Shown here: positions 62,374 to 64,000 of the stretch, in pieces | How positions within the stretch are numbered: the stretch's first letter is position 1 | How the letters are laid out: every line of letters starts with the position of its first letter | Assembly: GCF_016107705.1 (NCBI RefSeq) | Contig: NZ_JAEHGC010000001.1 | Coordinates: forward strand, 434,001-498,000 | Length of the DNA stretch: 64,000 nucleotides | Direction of reading: 5' to 3' | Origin: Neobacillus cucumis | GTDB lineage: Bacteria; Bacillota; Bacilli; Bacillales_B; DSM-18226 | The notes under the pieces: model-generated | Told to the model about the DNA's origin: nothing | Databases searched by the model: none | The model's input: only the letters and a program-made list of their open reading frames with translations | Program-made: the position numbers and the translations under genes

Positions 62374-63219
62374 ATGAAAAAAATGGCAGTTATTGGCGCA
62401 GGTTCTATGGCTGAAGCATTTATTTCGGGCGTTCTGGAAAATGGGTTAATCGAAAGGGAAAATATTTGGGTAACTAACAACTCAAATGAGGAAAGGCTGC
62501 ACAAGCTTCGTAATCGTTATGGGGTAAGTGCTTCTTACGACATGTGTGCACTCTTTGACGGAGCGGATATTGTAATTTTAGCAATGAAACCTAAGGATGC
62601 CGCAACTGCAATAGCTAAGATTCGCGACTACCTAACGGAACAAATGCTGGTGATTTCAGTTCTCGCCGGGGTTTCAATCAAAACAATAGAGGTTTTAGCT
62701 AAAAAACCAATGGCGATTATCAGATCGATGCCAAACACGTCAGCAACAGTTGGATTATCAGCGACCGCCATTGCAGTCAATGAACGTGTGTCAGATCAGC
62801 AAATGGAAATGGCAAAAAAACTTTTCAACACAGTGGGATTAACCACTATTGTTGAAGAAGAACATCTTGATGCTGTAACAGGACTTTCAGGAAGCGGCCC
62901 TGCCTATATTTATTATCTGATTGAAGCGATGGAAAATAGCGCAGTAGAAATCGGACTAAATAAGGAAACGGCTCAGGAGCTAATTGTGCAAACGTTAATT
63001 GGAGCAGCTGAAATGGTCCGGAAATCGATAAAACCACCTGTACAGCTGCGCAAGGATGTAACCAGCCCTGGGGGAACGACTGAAGCCGGTATTCGAGTCC
63101 TTGAAGAAAATGGCGTTCAGCAGGCATTTATTGAGTGTATAAAAACAGCCACTGCTCAATCAAAAAAAATGGGGAAAGCATTAAGCACCCAACTGGAAAC
63201 AGCAGAACAGCTCCTATAA
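62374..63219 (+). CDS. proI: pyrroline-5-carboxylate reductase
   Basis: Last step of proline synthesis: reduces pyrroline-5-carboxylate with NADPH. The 281-residue protein has the Rossmann motif AVIGAGSMAEAF at residues 4-15, IRSMPNTSATVG near 112 and the C-terminal signature DVTSPGGTTEAGIRVLEE near 230. AAGGAGG stands 7 bases before the ATG. Its place after yqjP and the T-box match proI (yqjO) of B. subtilis. Control by proline T-box implies an anabolic enzyme. Confidence 0.93.
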   Translation: MKKMAVIGAGSMAEAFISGVLENGLIERENIWVTNNSNEERLHKLRNRYGVSASYDMCALFDGADIVILAMKPKDAATAIAKIRDYLTEQMLVISVLAGVSIKTIEVLAKKPMAIIRSMPNTSATVGLSATAIAVNERVSDQQMEMAKKLFNTVGLTTIVEEEHLDAVTGLSGSGPAYIYYLIEAMENSAVEIGLNKETAQELIVQTLIGAAEMVRKSIKPPVQLRKDVTSPGGTTEAGIRVLEENGVQQAFIECIKTATAQSKKMGKALSTQLETAEQLL

Positions 63220-63278
63220 ATTGGATGTTTCCCGAGAGTTCTTATAAAATGTAAAAAAAGGACTGGGAAGTGTCATAC

Positions 63279-64000
63279 ATGTTAACCACGTTACTTTCAT
63301 TGGGGATTGTTGTTTGGATTGCGTTTATATTGGATGCCTGGGCCGGTTTACGAAATTTAGATTTTCTCGAAAATGAAACAGGTCTAGTAGATGGGGAGTT
63401 ATTGACAGTCATTGTCGCAGCAAGAAACGAAGAACAACAAATAAAGTTAAGTATCCAAAGTCAATTGCAGCAAACCTATGAAAATGTCGAATGGATTCTG
63501 GTAGACGACCGTTCAACAGATCATACTGGAAAAATTATTGATGAGTTAGCTAGATCGGACCAAAGAATAAAGGTCATTCATATACAAGAATTACCGGAAG
63601 GCTGGCTTGGTAAAAACCATGCATTATATACAGGTGCCAAACAGTCTTCCGGTAAATGGATTTTGTTTACGGATGCAGATGTTCGCTATGAAAAAGAAGC
63701 ATTTGCAAAAGCGCTGCATTACTTTAATAAAAATAAACTTGACCATTTAACCGCAGCACCGAATTTAAATGCCCGCAGCTTTTGGCTCAAGTCATTTGTT
63801 GCCTTTTTCCTGTTTGGATTTTCCTATTTTAAACGGCCTTGGCGGGCGAATAACCCTAAATCCAAAATCGGTACGGGAATTGGTGCTTTTAACCTTGTAT
63901 CAAACAAGGCTTATGAAGCGTTCGGCACCCATGAGAGGATTAAAATGCGCCCAGACGATGATCTTCAATTGGGAATGAGAATGAAAAAGGAAGGCTTTTC
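63279..64000 (+). CDS. glycosyltransferase family 2 protein (3' end outside window)
   Basis: This reading frame starts at the ATG at 63279 (GGGAAGTG 7 bases upstream) and stays open to the window end, so at least 240 residues are visible. It has an N-terminal membrane segment (about 1-20), the GT-A fold segment LLTVIVAARNEEQQ near 39, the donor motif VDDRSTDHTG near 75 and the metal-binding TDADVRYE near 129, then a hydrophobic stretch. The acceptor and product are unknown. It lies 59 bases after proI and may be cotranscribed. Confidence 0.8.
   Translation, partial: MLTTLLSLGIVVWIAFILDAWAGLRNLDFLENETGLVDGELLTVIVAARNEEQQIKLSIQSQLQQTYENVEWILVDDRSTDHTGKIIDELARSDQRIKVIHIQELPEGWLGKNHALYTGAKQSSGKWILFTDADVRYEKEAFAKALHYFNKNKLDHLTAAPNLNARSFWLKSFVAFFLFGFSYFKRPWRANNPKSKIGTGIGAFNLVSNKAYEAFGTHERIKMRPDDDLQLGMRMKKEGF

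Overview
The window is a low-GC (about 37-38% by eye) chromosomal segment from an aerobic, endospore-forming member of the Bacillaceae. The evidence is the density of sporulation and germination genes (ypeB-sleB, cotJABC, spmAB-dacB, spoVA, spoIIA-sigF, dacF, spoIIM, mciZ) and gene order that follows, almost gene for gene, the B. subtilis stretch from fni/ypfD/cmk through res, scp, lysA, spoVA, sigF, fur and yqk to proI. The genus cannot be fixed from sequence alone; a Bacillus/Neobacillus-type organism is likely. No prophage, insertion sequence, CRISPR array, rRNA or tRNA gene is visible.

Layout. 1-1420: hxlAB, a ribulose-monophosphate formaldehyde-fixation pair on the + strand, converging on the main leftward block. 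1420-11153: fni, the S1-domain protein, plsC, cmk, a tiny ypfB, the germination pair ypeB-sleB, prsW, ypdA and gudB. 11383-20143: mecB/ypbH, ypbG, then an insertion of an unknown membrane gene, a CBS/ACT protein and the + strand cotJABC spore-coat operon, followed by ypbF-E-D, recQ, ypbB and ferredoxin. 20230-29108: an M23/LysM hydrolase, sigX-rsiX (with an ECF-type autoregulatory promoter) and resABCDE (cytochrome c maturation and its two-component regulator). 29208-36014: rluB, spmB, spmA, dacB, a superoxide dismutase, ypuI, an unknown gene, scpB, scpA. 36218-39013: a YjcZ micro-protein, ypuF, ribT, a 32-residue membrane peptide and lysA. 39170-45244: spoVAF-AEa-AB-AA, sigF-spoIIAB-spoIIAA and dacF. 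45367-53442: pdp, pupG, deoB (nucleoside salvage), xerD, yqzK, fur, spoIIM, an endonuclease Q homologue and nudF. 53516-64000: mciZ, yqkF, yqkE, a lone CoA-transferase B subunit, small iron-sulfur-related proteins, an SOS-type polymerase pair, yqjQ-yqjP, T-box-controlled proI and a truncated glycosyltransferase.

How it fits together. The sporulation genes are controlled in a cascade visible in the DNA: a sigma-H promoter and a Spo0A box before spoIIA-sigF, a sigma-F-type promoter before dacF, a sigma-G-type promoter before spoVAA, and sigma-E-type promoters before cotJ, spoIIM and mciZ. Metabolic genes show separate inputs: CcpA-like cre sites before gudB and deoB, two LexA boxes before the Y-family polymerase, a PerR-like box before fur and a proline T-box before proI.

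Departures from the reference order are the main points of interest. spoVAC, spoVAD and spoVAEb are missing from the spoVA operon; ypfA is absent and its place holds duplicated hairpins; ppiB and the riboflavin genes are absent beside ribT; and the CoA-transferase B subunit lacks its A subunit. There are also three dispersed palindromic repeats with conserved ends and variable cores plus one end fragment, a three-unit 52-bp tandem repeat, and a perfect 16-bp hairpin that hides the ribosome-binding site of ypfB.
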